A stretch of 64,000 bases of DNA from Emergomyces orientalis (taxonomy: Eukaryota; Ascomycota; Eurotiomycetes; Onygenales; Ajellomycetaceae): contig MOWL01000024.1 in NCBI GenBank assembly GCA_002110485.1, positions 1,054,001 through 1,118,000 on the forward strand. The letters are read 5' to 3'. The translations under genes and the position numbers were made by a program. Shown piece after piece: positions 11,808 to 25,245 of this stretch. Numbering within the stretch: the first letter of the stretch is position 1; the number at the start of each line of letters is the position of its first letter. The notes beneath the pieces are model-generated. The model made no database searches and was not told the DNA's origin. It saw only the letters and a program-made list of their open reading frames with translations.

Positions 11808-11924
11808 GTGGGCGGCTTCTGTGGAGGGTGATAGGACTACCTTCGCTATTCGTGTAGGTATAGGGTACGAAACAGTATATAGAGTTCCTTAAATTGCACA
11901 TTATGATTCTTTTTCACTCTCTAG

Positions 11925-11960
<36 letters not shown>

Positions 11961-12390
11961 TGCACTCAAGAAGTAAATACAGAGTTACCCACTTGCGGTT
12001 TCTATCCAAACACCACGCGGTCATACACCACTCATGTAACCAAACACAGAATGATAAAAAAATCCTTCATTTAGGGATATATAAACATGGGAAGAAAGAT
12101 TGAAGAAGGGACAGAGCAAAAACTCATGGACTAATCACAACGACAAATGCGATATATATTTATATAAAAGACCCCCTTCATTCAAATCATCTCATCTCTA
12201 AAAAAGAAAACCAAGAACACCCCATCATCATCTGCAAGATGTCCTCCGCCCCCATTCACAAACGCCACAATCCATGATTACCACTAACAAAAAAAAAAAG
12301 TTTCAAACCATAACCCAAAATAAATACGAATAGATGCGAGAAGAAAAAAAGAAGAAAAGTAAGACAAAAAGCCCACCACAGCTAGCCAGC
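11808..12390. other. Convergent 3' spacer with T32 tract
   Basis: 583 bp between the methyltransferase stop and the SMC2 stop. It holds a T32 homopolymer at 11928-11959. No coding signal. Confidence 0.55.
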
Positions 12391-15300
12391 TCACTTCAAA
12401 TCTGCCGGTGTGAGCGCCTGAACAACACTAGTACCCTCGCTGAACCTTGTTCTAAAGATACGATTTGCATTCTGGAACATGCCATCCTTCAAGCTGACCA
12501 CGATAAACTGCGAACCCTTGAAGCGCGTCTTGATCAAACGGCCGATGTTCTGCGTATGTGACAAGTCCAACGCAGCATCGACTTCGTCGAGGATGTACAT
12601 TGGTGCGGGCTTGAATTGGAGAAGAGCCATTATAAGAGAAAGCGCGATAAGAGAACTGCAAAAAACATGGGAGATATTTTGGTTAGTTGGCTTTTTTCAG
12701 GTAGAAAAGTAGAAACTTGAGGAGTAGGAAAAAAAAGAAAAAGGGAGAGAGAAGGGGTGATAACACATACCGTTGCCCACCGCTCAATTCTGTCAAGCTC
12801 TGCTTCCACACTTTACCCAAACTAACTTTAACCTCCAGCCCATCGCTAATCTCCTTGCCCTCAGGGGGATCCAGCTTTGCAAAGCTGCCAGGAAGCAGCT
12901 CGGCGAATATTTGGCCAAAGTCACCATTAACCTTGGACCAAGTCTTCTGCAACGCCTCCTTCTTATACTCATCAAGGCTGATGATAGTTTCCTCGATCTT
13001 CTTCTTATCCCGGATGACAGTCTTCATCATGTTTTTCAACGCGACTTCTTTCTTCTCAACGCTGTCGATCATATTCATGACCTTGGGATTGATCTTTTTC
13101 TTCATCCCTTGGAATCGTTCTGTGAGGTTGCGAAGGGAGGCCTTGCATTCAGCAATATTTTGGCCCTTGAAATCATATGGCGTGCCCGATCGGCCAAAAC
13201 TATCTTTTTCCTCCGCAATCCACTCATGTTCTTTCTCCATGCTGGCTACCAACTGTGCAGCATTTTGCTGATCCTTTTGGAATTTTTCAATTTGGTGGCC
13301 TAGCTTCTGCAATTCGAGGCCGTCTTCTGTAATTCGCGCAGCCTTGGATCGGGATGCCTCCTCCAAGTCTCGAAGCTCGTCGTCAAACCCAGTTAGTTTG
13401 GCCTGTTCGTCCTCTAACTGGGCTTGGGCAAGATCGTGTGCTTTCTGTGCGCGGTGTGAGTGAGAACTCACTCATTTAACGAAGTACGGTGTCTTTGGAA
13501 CTAACCTTGCATTTTGCCTGCTCCCGTTTTAAAGCTTCAACTTCCTCCTTCTGGGCATTCATCGTTTGGTCAACTTCAGCAAGCTGCTCTTCCGCAGCAG
13601 TTAGGTCACTTCCCGCCTGTTCAGAATCAAGCCGCGAGGCCTGAAGCTCTTTTTGTAATGTCTTGACTGAGATAGAGTTTTTGCTAAGCCCTTTTTTCAG
13701 TGAATCCAGCGACGATTGCAATTCTGCCAGCTTGCTATCTTTGTTGCTGCTAAATTCTCTCATGTCTTTTTCAATGCGCTTAATATCGTTGCTGGCTTCC
13801 GCGTGTCGCTTCTTAGCATCCTCGATGTCCCTCTTAAGTTGTTCGATATTTACCTTCATCTCTTCAACAGCATGGATAATCTGTCATCTGTTAATAACTC
13901 GCCGTAACCTTTCGAAAAACGAAAAAAAAAAGGGCAACCTTACAGAGGATGACGAATTCCCATTTATCTGCTCCTCGGTTAATTTAATCTCATGCGTCTT
14001 GAGATCAAATTCCTGTTTGGTAGCTCTAGCAAGATCCATCTTTTTCTTCTCCTTCCCCATAGTCTCTTGCAGATTACGGAGAGCTCGTTCATTATGCGTC
14101 AGCTGCATCATCAGTTCATTCAGCTGCTGCAGGATAACGAGGACACCGCTTGAGTTAGGTGAGCTTCCTCCGGACAAAGTTCCTGAAGGATCATATACGT
14201 CTCCTTCGAGCGTCACGCTCTTCATACGCACGGAAGGATCAAACGTAACTCGTTTTGCGGTGTCAGCATCTTGGCAGACCAGTGTGGTTCCGAACACATA
14301 TTGCATCGCAGCAGCAACCTCGTCATCGTATCCGATCAAAGACAAAGCAAGATCCACCTTTCCCGGAGCTAAATTTTTCGCAGCTCCAATCTTCTCAGCG
14401 GACGCTTTGAAAGATGCAATTTTGTTCAATGGGATGATTGTAACGCGTTTTCGAAGTTTTCCATTCTGCAACAGGGCAGTACCAGTCTCCGCAGTGTCAA
14501 CTACAACATTATAAAGACGTCCACCGGCGCAAATCTCGAGCGCAGTTGCGGCCTGGGTCTTATCCTTGTCCAAATTGAAAAGCTGAGCAACTAACCCTTT
14601 AACTTTCGATCTATTGAAGTTCGGGTAAGGATCGGAGTAGTTGAAATCGATATTCGCAACCTTTCGCCTCATGGAATCAGCCTGGCCTCGCAGCTCTCGG
14701 ATGCTCTTTTGCAATCTGGATTCTTCCTGGTACATCTCTTCTTCTTTTCCCGGCTCAAATCCTTGCCTGGCAAGGTCAGATTCGAGCTTTTTGGCTTGTT
14801 TTCGAAGTTCCTCAAGATCCCTGAGGAGATTCGAATTCTGTTCCTTGGCCTTTTTCGCTCTAGGTTCTTCCTCCTTGATCCTCTTTTCAAGATGGGAAAT
14901 CTTAAGTTTCGCCTGTTCTTGCTCGGTGGCCGTGGAGCTGAGTCGATTTCGGGCGTCTTGAAGCTGGCCCTGGTATCCGTTTTCCTGACCTTCCTTGGAC
15001 GCAACACCTGTCTGTAGTGTTTGAAGAAGTTCCTCTTTCTGTTCAACCTCTGCTGTTTGACTGTCCAGTTCAGCCTTTGCAGCATCGTACTTGGCTTGCA
15101 ATTTATCATAAATTTTCTTCTTCTCTTTCAATAGGCCTTGAATCTCGGTGACTGTCTTTTGCATGGTTTCCCTTTTATCGGATTCTTCCGCCATGCTGGA
15201 AGTCTTCAGGTCTAACAGTGTGGCCAGCCGCACCATTTCGTGAGAGTGTGTTTTGACTTGGTCTTCTAGCGCTTGAAATTTCCCTCCTTTCCTAAGCTCT

Positions 15301-16367
15301 TTCTCGCGAATCGCTTTTACCCTCCTCACATCCTCCTCCAGATGGGAAATTTCACCCTTGAGCCTCGCAATGCTATTCTCCAGCTCAGTAACTTTTCGCT
15401 TTTTGTTGTCGAATTCCTCTCCAGCCACACGCAGCCGCTCCCCATTTTTTAAATAGTCATGCGCAACAACAAGTCTGGTAAGCCGTTCAAGGTCGCTCTG
15501 AGTCTGCTGAAAGTCCAAGAAAGCTCTCTTCTCCCCCCTTAATTTTTCAAGTTTTGGCTCAATTTCCTCCTTCAACAGCCCCTCAATTTCCCGCACTTTC
15601 ATCTCTTTCTTCGCCATCGTCTTTCCAGCTTTCTCCTTTCTATCCTCAAACATTCGCGTCCCAGCCGCCTCTTCAATCATCGACAAAATCTCCACAGGCT
15701 TCATATTCAACACCTTAGTAATCCGTCCTTGCATAATCAAGAAATTCGGGTTATTAATATTGAGCTGCACACTCTGGAAAAGATTTTGGACGGTCTGCTG
15801 TTGTGCGCGGTGCCCGTTAATCAAGTATTTACTGGTCCCGCCCAACACAATCTGCCTTGTCACCGATATGCTCGCATATTCCTCGAATCCGATGGGCGAT
15901 TTCGACTTGTCGCGATTATCAAATACTATGGTCACGCTCGCTTTCGTAACACCTGCTTGGCCGCGTTTGTAGATCAGATCCTGCAAATTCTGGGCGCGTA
16001 CAGTGCTCATATTCGTGATTCCGAGAACAAAGCAGATACTGTCGAGGATGTTGGATTTGCCGGAGCCGTTGAGGCCGGTGATTGAGTTGAAAGATTCGTC
16101 CCTGATTGTTAAGACAAATCAGTACTATTCTCCACGAGTGGCATGTGACCCAAAACACCCCCTTCCTGATACCCTAACTCTATAGAGGAATATATCAAAA
16201 CCTACCATCCTGATATCACAGTGCGCACAGCATAGGATTTGAAACCCTACAGATAGAAGAAGAAGAAAATATCAGCACATCAGCAAAAGAGAACTTCAAA
16301 TCATACAATTACCACCCCTTCACTCCTCGTGTGTACTCACGTCAATAATAACCTCCACTATCCGCAT
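12391..16367 (-). CDS. SMC2: Condensin subunit SMC2
   Basis: Six exons on the minus strand: 16367-16341, 16246-16206, 16101-13944, 13880-13506, 13444-12771 and 12655-12391. They give 1179 residues, the usual size for SMC2. The protein is the ATPase core of condensin with SMC4 and compacts mitotic chromosomes. The N-terminus MRIVEVIID plus GFKSYAVRTVISGWDESFN leads to Walker A GLNGSGKSN at about 32-40. Long coiled coils flank a hinge of about residues 510-680, which contains VKGLVAQLFNLDKDKTQAATALE. The ABC signature is LSGGQRSLIALSLI, spanning the last intron, and Walker B is PMYILDEVDAALD. The first two exons are tiny (27 and 41 nt) and easily missed by gene finders. A CACGTG box lies about 400 bp upstream. 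Confidence 0.97.
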
Positions 16368-17274
16368 GGCTGCTTGCTTGTTGTTTCGCGGTCCTGCCCG
16401 CAGCACACAATTGCCCCGTCCTCGGTTTGGTTTATGGTATTTCGCGTAACTTTGTAATCGCCCCGCTAGGAAATTATTGGGATTCGGAGCTTGATATGCG
16501 CAAAGTCGTGGAAAAAGGGTATATATCTCAGTCGTAAAGAGGACGCGATGCGATCGTGAGCGGAGCCGCTACTCGTTTCCTGAGGGTTGAGGATGTCGTT
16601 CTTGGCTTGTTTTTATTTTTATTTTTTTTTGCCTGGGGGATTCTCGCCGTTGAGATGGTTGTCGGTGTTTTGTTATCCTTCCGGATCAGGGTTCGGTTGT
16701 CGGGGGAAGGTCAGAGCTTGGCGTGTTGTCATTTTGCTTCTTTGGGAATAACGTTTACCTGCGTCACGTGTTTGCCGTCCTGCTTAGTCATTTTATAATA
16801 TGGCGAGGGGAGAAAGGTTCATGGAGGGATATCTCTGGAGCTTGAACGGGGAGATTTCTTCCTAATGTCTTCAGGATACTGTCGTATAATTATTCAACGG
16901 GAAAATAATGGTTTGTGATTTTAGATGGCCAATATTCTCCATACTCGTTGTTGAACTATTCAGAAACCGGATAGATTTTGGGAAGGTTCAGGATCAGGGG
17001 ACAGCTTCAGTGGGATAAGTTATATGCAGCAGATTACATCTCAGAATACCTTTCTAACGCCGGCAAGAAAATTGATAATAATAATAATAATAATAATAAT
17101 AGGTTACCTATTGACTCAAAGAAAACGAATAGCTAAACTAGATAAACGAGAGAGGGGGAGGTGGAGAAAATAACAGCTAGGAAACAATAAATATAGAGAA
17201 ATCTTATATCTGCATTAATCCCCCAAAAAGAAGAATATAATTTTTTCAACCAACATATATTCTGCCTGCCTGCA

Positions 17275-17307
<33 letters not shown>

Positions 17308-17340
17308 TCCGCCATAAAAATATTTACTAACATTACCCTT
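16368..17340. promoter_or_regulatory. SMC2 promoter / 3' flank of GDI1
   Basis: About 970 bp with a TCACGTG box (CACGTG at 16765-16770), an (ATA)n tract at 17075-17101 and a (TG)15 tract at 17277-17306. No gene seen. Confidence 0.5.
17277..17306. repeat. (TG)15 microsatellite
   Basis: Perfect dinucleotide repeat just beyond the GDI1 stop. A trinucleotide (ATA)9 tract lies about 180 bp away at 17075-17101. Confidence 0.95.
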
Positions 17341-19279
17341 TCACTCGTCTCCGACAAGGTTAGTACCCTCCCTCAGGCCCTCAACGGCCAGTTCGTGTCC
17401 CTCAGCTCGTTTGTAGATATCCTTCACGTCATCTGTTATTTCCCAAGATTAGTTCAGCCGGGCTTGCAAAAGATGGAATCTAATAATATTATACGGATTT
17501 GGAAGAAAATAGCTTACCAGTCGTCGTTTCGAAATGGCTTGTCGCATCATAGCTCTTGGAAATAAAGATGTGATCCTTGCTGCCATCTTCCAGGGGTTCG
17601 TACAACGGGATCGGGGGACCCATGAATTTTTCTTCGATGTTACCAAGGCGCTCGAAGCCCGGTTCCAGCTCGATGTGGTGGTTAGCTTCGTTTTCGGCAA
17701 TCGTAGAGACGATGGCGATGTAGTAGCCCTTCGGGCAGACATTGTGGGCGGAAGAGACCATTGCAATGTAGATATCTGGTTGTTATTTGATTCTTAGCAG
17801 CTGGAAATCGCCCCTACTCTTAAAGAGAGGGGGTGGATATATGATTTTCAGGACTGGACTTACCATGTTTTCGTCCAACTTGGGATTGAGGAATGATTAA
17901 CTGCAGGGAATCGTTCGAATCCGTTTTATCGATTGGGTGGGTCAAGATGCAAATGGCCTTGAGCAGGTAACCAGTAACCTTGACTTTTCCAGGGAAGTAT
18001 GTTGGGTCACCGATGATCTTCTTGGTTTTTGTTGTGAAAGTCATGCCATCTCCTGGTTCGCCTCTTTCCTTCATCGTGGCCTTGATACCTGACACCTTCT
18101 CACCATCGTAGAGAATCTCATCGATGTTGGTGTTGAGCATGTATGTTCCACCATAGATTGCAGAAAGACGAGCGAAACCCTGAGGAAGCTCACCGAGACC
18201 AAAGAGTGGGTAGATATAAGGAGATTTGCCATAACGAGCCATGGAGTTGACATAGAGACGAATTCTATCAATTGTTTCCCGAGCCTTGCCGGCCTCCCCG
18301 ATATAGTCGTCAGACTGGAAAAGGGCCATGGAGTGTCCAATAAAGTCCTTGGTGGAGGGTTCCAGCCCGAATTTGTCGTAGACCTCTTTCATGGTGCACG
18401 TTGCCATGTTCAAACCTGATATCTACGTTAGTACGAACATCTTACCAACTCAGAAAAAACAACCTATATTTAAACAGATATTTTTTTATCGAACCTTGAT
18501 GGCTACTTGGGTTATTCTCGTCAAACTCTCCAACCCATTCGAGGAACTTCTTCGCCCGTCGTTTTTCGAACAGGCCCATCAGCGAGGATCGAAGAGCCTC
18601 ACCCGCATCAGACGGGACTTTGGCGACTGTGGCTTTGGGCCCGCTACCTTGCTGCACGTAGCTGCCCGCAATCTGCCTAAATTCGAGGTATCTGGTAACA
18701 TCAGTCGAGACCAGGATATTGGTCAGTTCCCCATTCGACATGAGTAGCTTCGGGACAAGATCAACGTTCCAGTCGTTGACTCGGCCATATTTCTTCCATG
18801 GTTCCTCGCCCGGTTTCACGTCGCGGAATTTTTTGAAAAGCTTGCAATTATATGGTCAGCGATAAGGTCTCGGGGCGAAACGGGAAATCTCTATGGAGAA
18901 CATACTGTTTCTATATTGACAGAGGCGGCCTCTCTGTTGCAATAATTAGTATACTGACATATATAGTGTTCCACGAGGGGGATGTGGGTATCTGCCAGCT
19001 CACCCGCCATAATGGTCGTTACGGTCAATGTGGAGGACCTTTTGCCCCTTCACGCTTAGTACGCTGTACAAGGGATTAGCTAAGATCTTCTTATATATAA
19101 AGTATTTGGACGAGGAGGCCGTGTATTTACCCCGAAAGAACACATTCGGTCAAACCTAGAGGGTTGAAAGTCGGTCAGGGTCAGTTGCTGGCCAAACAGA
19201 CAGAGCAATGTAGCGGTGGGGTAAATGTCATACCAGTGCCCATCACCACAACATCATATTCAGGGGAGATATCTTCCAT
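17341..19279 (-). CDS. GDI1: Rab GDP-dissociation inhibitor
   Basis: Eight exons on the minus strand: 19279-19234, 19155-19131, 19063-19004, 18933-18906, 18840-18495, 18415-17864, 17775-17518 and 17432-17341. All phases close to 468 residues. GDI extracts GDP-bound prenylated Rab proteins from membranes and recycles them. The N-terminus is MEDISPEYDVVVMGTG then GLTECVLSG, the FAD-like dinucleotide fold of the GDI/REP family. HIDRNDHYGGEAAS follows, then WNVDLVPKLLMSNGELT, MSTR-like LVSTDVTRYLEFR, and the C-terminal SYDATSHFETT. Exons 2-4 are 25, 60 and 28 nt, so the N-terminal fold is split over micro-exons. The size agrees with other fungal GDIs. Confidence 0.96.
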
Positions 19280-19919
19280 TGTGGAAAACAAAGTTATGTT
19301 ACTTCAGTAAGATAAAGACAAATTCTTAAAACACAGGATAATAAAGAGGTTGGATTTGTAGCAGTGGCAGTAGAGTGGTGATTATTGTTGGTGTTGAGTA
19401 TATGAGACAACGAGCTCTCTGGGTTTCTGGTTGAGGAACGTGGTTGTTCCCCGCACACACGCTATTGGATTGCCAAAGCCATGGCGGGCAGCCCCCAGAG
19501 TTAGTCGTGAGAACATGTGTATAAACATCAAACCCCTGCGATTTCCAATAACAGTAATACGCTAGTAATTGGAGTTAAGCTGTTCTACAGTCCCTTGCAA
19601 TCTTGGTATGTAGAGATAACTTGCAAAAAGCCCCAAATGGAATAAAGCGTGTGTATTTCAGCAATGAACTCGTTGGATTAAGCTCCTGGCTTGGGTATCC
19701 GTGGGCACATTTTACATCACTAAAGCGGCAGAATCGATGAATTCTCCAGAGAATAAGCAGGTGGGTTAATGACAACAGAGAAACATGATCACGAAACATA
19801 TTCTATTGGATGAATTGTTAATCCAGAATCCAGTGGGCTGGAACAATTCCCCTATTGTATAATACTACAAAATATTACTTATAATACAGTACGAAGTGAA
19901 CTGAAGTACAAAAGCTAAC
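19280..19919. promoter_or_regulatory. GDI1 promoter / 3' flank of uL29m gene
   Basis: 640 bp between tandem minus-strand genes. A moderately AT-rich stretch with no convincing open frame and no obvious motif that I can support. Confidence 0.4.
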
Positions 19920-21040
19920 TCAGGAAGATGAAGGAGCCTTCTCAGAACTCGACGCTTCATTTCTTGGTTCAGCCATATCCACATCTAGGGCTGGCGGCTC
20001 ATATGCCAGGTCTTCTTCCTCCATCACTTGTTCTTCAGCCGGTGAGTAGTCGCCACTTTCATAAAGTTGTCGCGCCTCCTCCCAGGCATGCCACCGTTCA
20101 CGAAGAACTTGTTTGATCGATTGTTGCGTACCCCGGACCTGGTTTTATACGAATATGAGAGTTAGTCGATTGTACGCCGTCTGAAAGAAGCCAATGGTAA
20201 CCGCGTAAACCAAGATTTTGGTGTGCAAAAAAATATATATAAAAAGTCTCATGGAAGACATTAGGCTGCAGTTATCAGGAAAACAGTTTCAAACACATAT
20301 CATTTCTATCGGGATTTAAGCGGTCCCAATAGAAGTCATATCGGCGAGTGAAAGAATATTTCATCATAAAAATTGAGCACTTTAAACGGCCATAGTGAAG
20401 TGAATGAATAAATGAGAACCAAACACGTACCGTTTTGTCACGATTGCTAGACTCATAATCGCCATAGCCGGCGTGTAACCGCTGTCTTTCATAGCGGGCG
20501 GTAGCTATTCGGTTGCGTTCTTTTACACAGAGCCAGTAGAGCTTGTGAAGATCATCCCATGACTTTTGCCGAAGCTCTTGAATCGACCAAGCACGCCCTA
20601 GACCACAAGTATTAGAGGATGAATATTCTTAGGTCATATTATTGGTTTCAAACATCATAAACAGCAGTGTACATACCATGAGCAAATTCCTCTTCGGGGG
20701 TTGGGATAGGTTTCCGATCAGGGCCAAAAAATCCCCAGAGGCCATGGTTCGGATTGAGTGGCCTTTTGTCCTGCTCTTTAGGGTTGACAGGACGTGGTAA
20801 AGGATACTTTGACACTGAAAGCGTTTGCCTCGGGCCAGTCCTGTGTATAGCAGAAACACCACGTTGTTTGCTGAGGTCGCGTTTCAACCCAGGAGCGGGT
20901 GTGGAGGAGAATCTTGAGCATTGAAAGGAAGCATAGCTTATAGGGAACTGGAGGGTGGGAGCAAGAAAAATAGGAGGCAATTCGACCAGCGGAGTGCCTC
21001 CATATTGTCTCGAAAGACGGGTGATGGATCGTGAGGGCAT
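19920..21040 (-). CDS. MRPL4: Mitochondrial large-subunit ribosomal protein uL29m (MrpL4/MRP-L47)
   Basis: Three exons, 21040-20677, 20597-20431 and 20138-19920, give 249 residues. The basic, hydroxylated N-terminus (MPSRSITRLSRQYGG) looks like a mitochondrial presequence. The MRP-L47 core includes NHGLWGFFG, GRAWSIQELRQKSWDDLHKL and YWLCVKERNRIATARYER, typical of the bacterial L29-like fold in fungal mitoribosomes. The C-terminus is an acidic and serine-rich fungal extension ending in EKAPSSS. The gene shares a 909 bp divergent promoter with NOT2. Confidence 0.93.
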
Positions 21041-21949
21041 CTTTCAGGGTTGATGGGAGGGAAGAATTGGGTTTTTGAAGGATGAAAATTTTCTCGGATG
21101 GAGAAATGGCCTAAGGCTAGTGGAATCACGTGGTGTATTGAACACGACCTCAGAAGACTAAGACTGGGCGGGCTGGGCGGTGAGGAACAGCGCTCTCGCA
21201 ACATAACAATAATTAATTAAGAGCTTGTGGGAAGCTGGTGATTATGAAAGGGGTTTTAACGCTGACCTTGGGGGCTCATTTGTATCACAGGGGTCTTGCT
21301 GTTGATGAGCCTCCTTGGCACACAATACTACTTATTTACTTTAAAAGCTTGTTTGATTCCTTGAACAGGATGTCTGGAATGTTGCTCTCGAATTTACATC
21401 CGTCTTCTTTTCAAACGGGATATCCCCGTGGGTAACAGTAGTTTGTATCCTACATGTAAATGAAAGATACTGGAAATCAAGAGCATACATTTTTAGCAGT
21501 ATTGACATTCCATATCAGTTTTCAGGGCCCTGAGTGGCGAAAGAATTTACGAGGAGCAGAGTAGAAAGCACGCAGCCCCGCTTTGTGGGAGACGGGCTAT
21601 CTTCATATCACATATACAGCTTTAATACATAACCCATATTGTTCATAGAAATAGCAATAGATCCCACTGAACTTGCCATAGTGTAAGTAGAATGTGCCGA
21701 TGTGGATAAGGAAGACGCCTCGAGAAGGAGGTCCGTGCTGCCGATATAGACGCGCGCTTGGCGCTTGATTTTCCACTGCTCCCAGCGGCATCCTGATGCA
21801 TCTGGCTGGATATCGATTAGCTATTGACCTCATGCTCTTGTTCTGCCCACACCTTCGTCGCCTTGCGCATTGAAACCATCTGTTCTACCGCGCAATATTC
21901 ACTTTATCTGAAACCCCCCTCTTGAGCGTCTCCGAAGCTGCTTTCCACC
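21041..21949. promoter_or_regulatory. Divergent uL29m/NOT2 promoter
   Basis: 909 bp between divergent starts. A TCACGTGG box (CACGTG at 21127-21132) lies 87 bp before the ribosomal-protein ATG. No coding signal. Confidence 0.5.
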
Positions 21950-24457
21950 ATGAATAGGCCAGGTTTGTTCTTTCGCTTTCATCCCTCCCGCTCTGGTCCT
22001 GTGCTTCTGCTCTATGGTCTTTCACTTGACCAAATGTGTCCTTGTCTTTTTCTCTGCGGTGTGTCCTTGCATGGGAACTTGATATCGCTCTAGCTGGAGG
22101 GATAGTGGCTAAATCATGCCGCCACATCTGAGCATCTTGCTGCAAAAGACGCTCCCCTCTCCACATCTCTCCCTCTCCTGGACTTGAATTATCGCAGCAG
22201 CTTGTTCGGATCAGAGTATTTAAAGGAGATACTGATATATCGAGTCGCAATGCAGGTCCTGGCCAACAGCCGTTGCGAGGGATGTCAGGCTTCCCTGCCC
22301 AGCAACAGCCCCAGACACGAACCGCAAATCCGTCATTAGCACCTACGCGCCTCCCCAATGGTAAAATCGGTGCGGTTATTATTTGGTATCCGGACTCCAG
22401 TCCTATATTGTTATGCTGACTGGGAATCTGGTGTAGGGACTGGTGCCAACTGGGGATTTGGGTTGCCGATGGGAGGTGCTCCTGGGTTACAGAGTAGCCA
22501 GCAAAGGACTGTGAATACCATGAACAGCTTTGCACAAAGCATAAGCGGATCTCAACCAGCAACCCCCTTAGACCTCTCGTGAGTTACCATACCAACATGC
22601 CTTACTTTGTTATGTCTCTATCCCACACAATCACATATGTGTATAATTTCGCCAAGTCATCTGCTTGCTTCAATCACCTATTTTGCCCTTGAATATGAGG
22701 CGCGGAGGAGCTCCCTATCGGGGCAGGAGAGTAGCACGTTTACACCACCAGCAGCAGAAACTAACCCTCGATATGTCTTCTATCAGCGAATTCCCCTCCC
22801 TCTCCAGCGTTCCGCAACAATCCCAATCCTCCGCGTCTGGGCAAGCTACTTGGGCCAACGCCAGCCAGCGTGTAACCCAGCAAAGCGCCATTCAGAGACA
22901 ATCGCAAACACCGACGACATCTCAACCGCCGTCCCGAGTTTCGCAAACCCAAGCCCAGTCTCACCAAACCCAGTCACAATCGCATGCTTCGCACGAAGAC
23001 CTTTTCCCCTCCGCAACACAATTCGCAGCGCAGTTGGATGACTTCAGGAATGGAGGCCAAGGCATAAGTGGTCAGCTTTCAGGAGGCACTCAACCTCAAA
23101 CAGGAAATATTGACGAATTCCCACCATTAGGCAGAAATGCGCCAACAGACATTGGCCAGGAAAGACGAGCAAGCCTTCTTCAATCCGGGGCCTTCAGTAA
23201 CTACGGAGGCGGAATGGCCTTTCCTAATCTCAATCAGACCCATTCTGGTCAGAGTCGTACCTTACTCGGGAATCTGGTCAATGGACAACAAGATAGCAGG
23301 ATCATGTCTCCAGGCGCAGGCGGGTCGGGTGGTCAGTTTGTACCTCATGTTTGAGCTATTTTCTTTTTCTAAAGATTAACCTCCGCTGTAGTTATGTCGG
23401 CATCTAGATCTCCCATAGGCCAGGTGCAGAATGGCACACTTTCCCAGGAGAAAGAGGTAAACAGGACCATTAATTGTTGGTGTTCCGTGCTAACTCTTTT
23501 GCCAAAGGACCTCGGTACATCATCGATGCAACGAACTGTTCGACCTGAGGCATACTCGGATCAACAAGGCCAATCAGTCATGCGGCTACCACCTCAAAGC
23601 CGCCAACAACAGGCTGGTAACTTTGGGGCCGATGGCCAAGAACAGTCTTTACAAGGACAAGCTTCCGAGCAAACTCCGCTCACCCAGATGCCCGATCGAG
23701 ATAGGTTCGGGCTTCAAGGGCTACTTAGTATGATACACAGCGAAAACCCTGATGTCGCTACGCTCGCAGTTGGTCAGGATTTGATGAGTCTTGGACTGGA
23801 TCTAAATCAACCAGAGTAAGTTAACCGCTTCTGAGTTTTTACCAAAAGGGGAGCGCGAAGAATTACTTTCTTGTTATCTTAACAATCCCACCCATCATCA
23901 GGCCTCTTCATCCGTCCTTCGCGTCGCCGTTTATTTCGTCAAATGTAGCGGTACCACTCCAAGTGGATTACACTTTACCAGCTTGCTATAATGTTGCAAA
24001 TGTCCAACCGCTGCAAACTCGTATCCCTAGCTTCAGCGACGAGACGCTTTTCTACATATTCTATAGCATGCCCCGAGATATCATGCAGGAACTTGTAGCG
24101 GAGGAACTAATGGGCCGGAAATGGAGATACCACAAGGTGGAGCGCGCGTGGTTGACGAGGGATGACGCATACCCAAGCCCTGTTGAGGTGGAAAGAGGGC
24201 TGAGTGAGCGTGGCTTCTACCTCTGGTGGGATCCTTCGACCTGGAAGAAAGTCAGGGTGAGTTCCTTAATCATTTCGTTTTTTTTGTGACATGTTTCACC
24301 CGATTCCCATATACAAGAAATATGCGGCTGACTTGCTAAAACGCCTTGGTATCTTCTCAAATAACAGCGCGAATTCATTCTCCGATATGCAGATTTGGAC
24401 AACCATCTCGAAAGAAGGGGCTTCGTTCAAGGGGTTACTTTCCCGCAAAATACTTGA
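21950..24457 (+). CDS. NOT2: CCR4-NOT complex subunit Not2
   Basis: Eight exons: 21950-21962, 22256-22369, 22437-22578, 22787-23331, 23392-23456, 23508-23815, 23902-24256 and 24368-24457. They give 543 residues. The first exon is 13 nt (MNRP plus one base) and its 293 nt intron ends TGCAG. The N-terminal half is Gln/Ser-rich and carries GANWGFGLPMGGAPGLQ and PATPLDLSEFPSL, typical of fungal Not2. The C-terminal NOT box includes ETLFYIFYSMPRDIMQELVA, ELMGRKWRYHKVERAWL, GFYLWWDPSTWKKVR and REFILRYADLDNHLERR. The protein acts in deadenylation and transcription control. Intron 5 (23457-23507, 51 nt) is in frame and free of stops; the branch GCTAAC and acceptor AAAG support splicing. Confidence 0.93.
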
Positions 24458-25245
24458 TGGGCGGGTCACTCAATCGGAATTTCTCTTCAAAGAATGACTT
24501 GCGCATAATAATGGATCTGCAACCTTCTTCTTCAAATGTCGATCACAGCTAGCAATATTCCTTTTTTATGCAAGTAACGGGCTTGGCATGTCACGATTAT
24601 TTACAGCAGGTATAGCAGAACAATGGGATAGATAATTGAAAGCTCCTTACCTATTATCTATTTTCATTACATTTTGCCAACCTTTTCCTATTACTTTCCG
24701 GAGCACTATAGTGCTGCTTCTTTTTTCTTATTGACCTTTCCTCTTTTCTCTTTTTTTCCACTCCTTTTAACTGCGCGCAACCGGGGCCTGGTTTTGGCAC
24801 TATATTCTCCGGTGCTCCTTTCTAGCATGAAGGAGGTCTTGTCTGATAAGGGCTTTGTTGCCGCTTTATCTTTTTGTTATGTAGCTTGATGAATGGAGGG
24901 GAGAATACGAACATGATGTTAATGGTGGACAGTGATATTTTTCTTGCTCTCTAGCCGGATTGTGATGGATTGTATGTTGCTGTGTATTAATTTACAGAAT
25001 TGCGGCCAGATCATTGCAATTCGTTTTTGCGTCATCTATGGTGGGGGCGAGTATACATTCTCTTCTCTATTCTAAATGATGTGAAAAGTTGCTGACCATA
25101 CACGAACTCAAAACTAAACAAAATCCTTCATTCTCATACAGATGATAACCCGCCTCCACGCCCCGCCCTGGCGCCAAAGAAAAATCCCGGAATCATAATC
25201 CCCAATCTCCTCTCCCCTCCCCCAAGCCCCAACATACTCACTCAC
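24458..25245. other. Convergent 3' spacer
   Basis: About 790 bp, T-rich, between NOT2 (+) and the thioesterase gene (-). No gene seen. Confidence 0.5.

Noticed and set aside
21885..22562. 225-codon open frame on the minus strand
   Set aside because: It lies antisense to the first NOT2 exons and introns, has no recognisable domain and unusual composition, and the sense-strand splicing model is consistent with the family.
22665..23354. Long open frame starting upstream of NOT2 exon 4
   Set aside because: Its first 40 codons lie in the intron; the spliced reading LDLSEFPSL restores the conserved Not2 motif.
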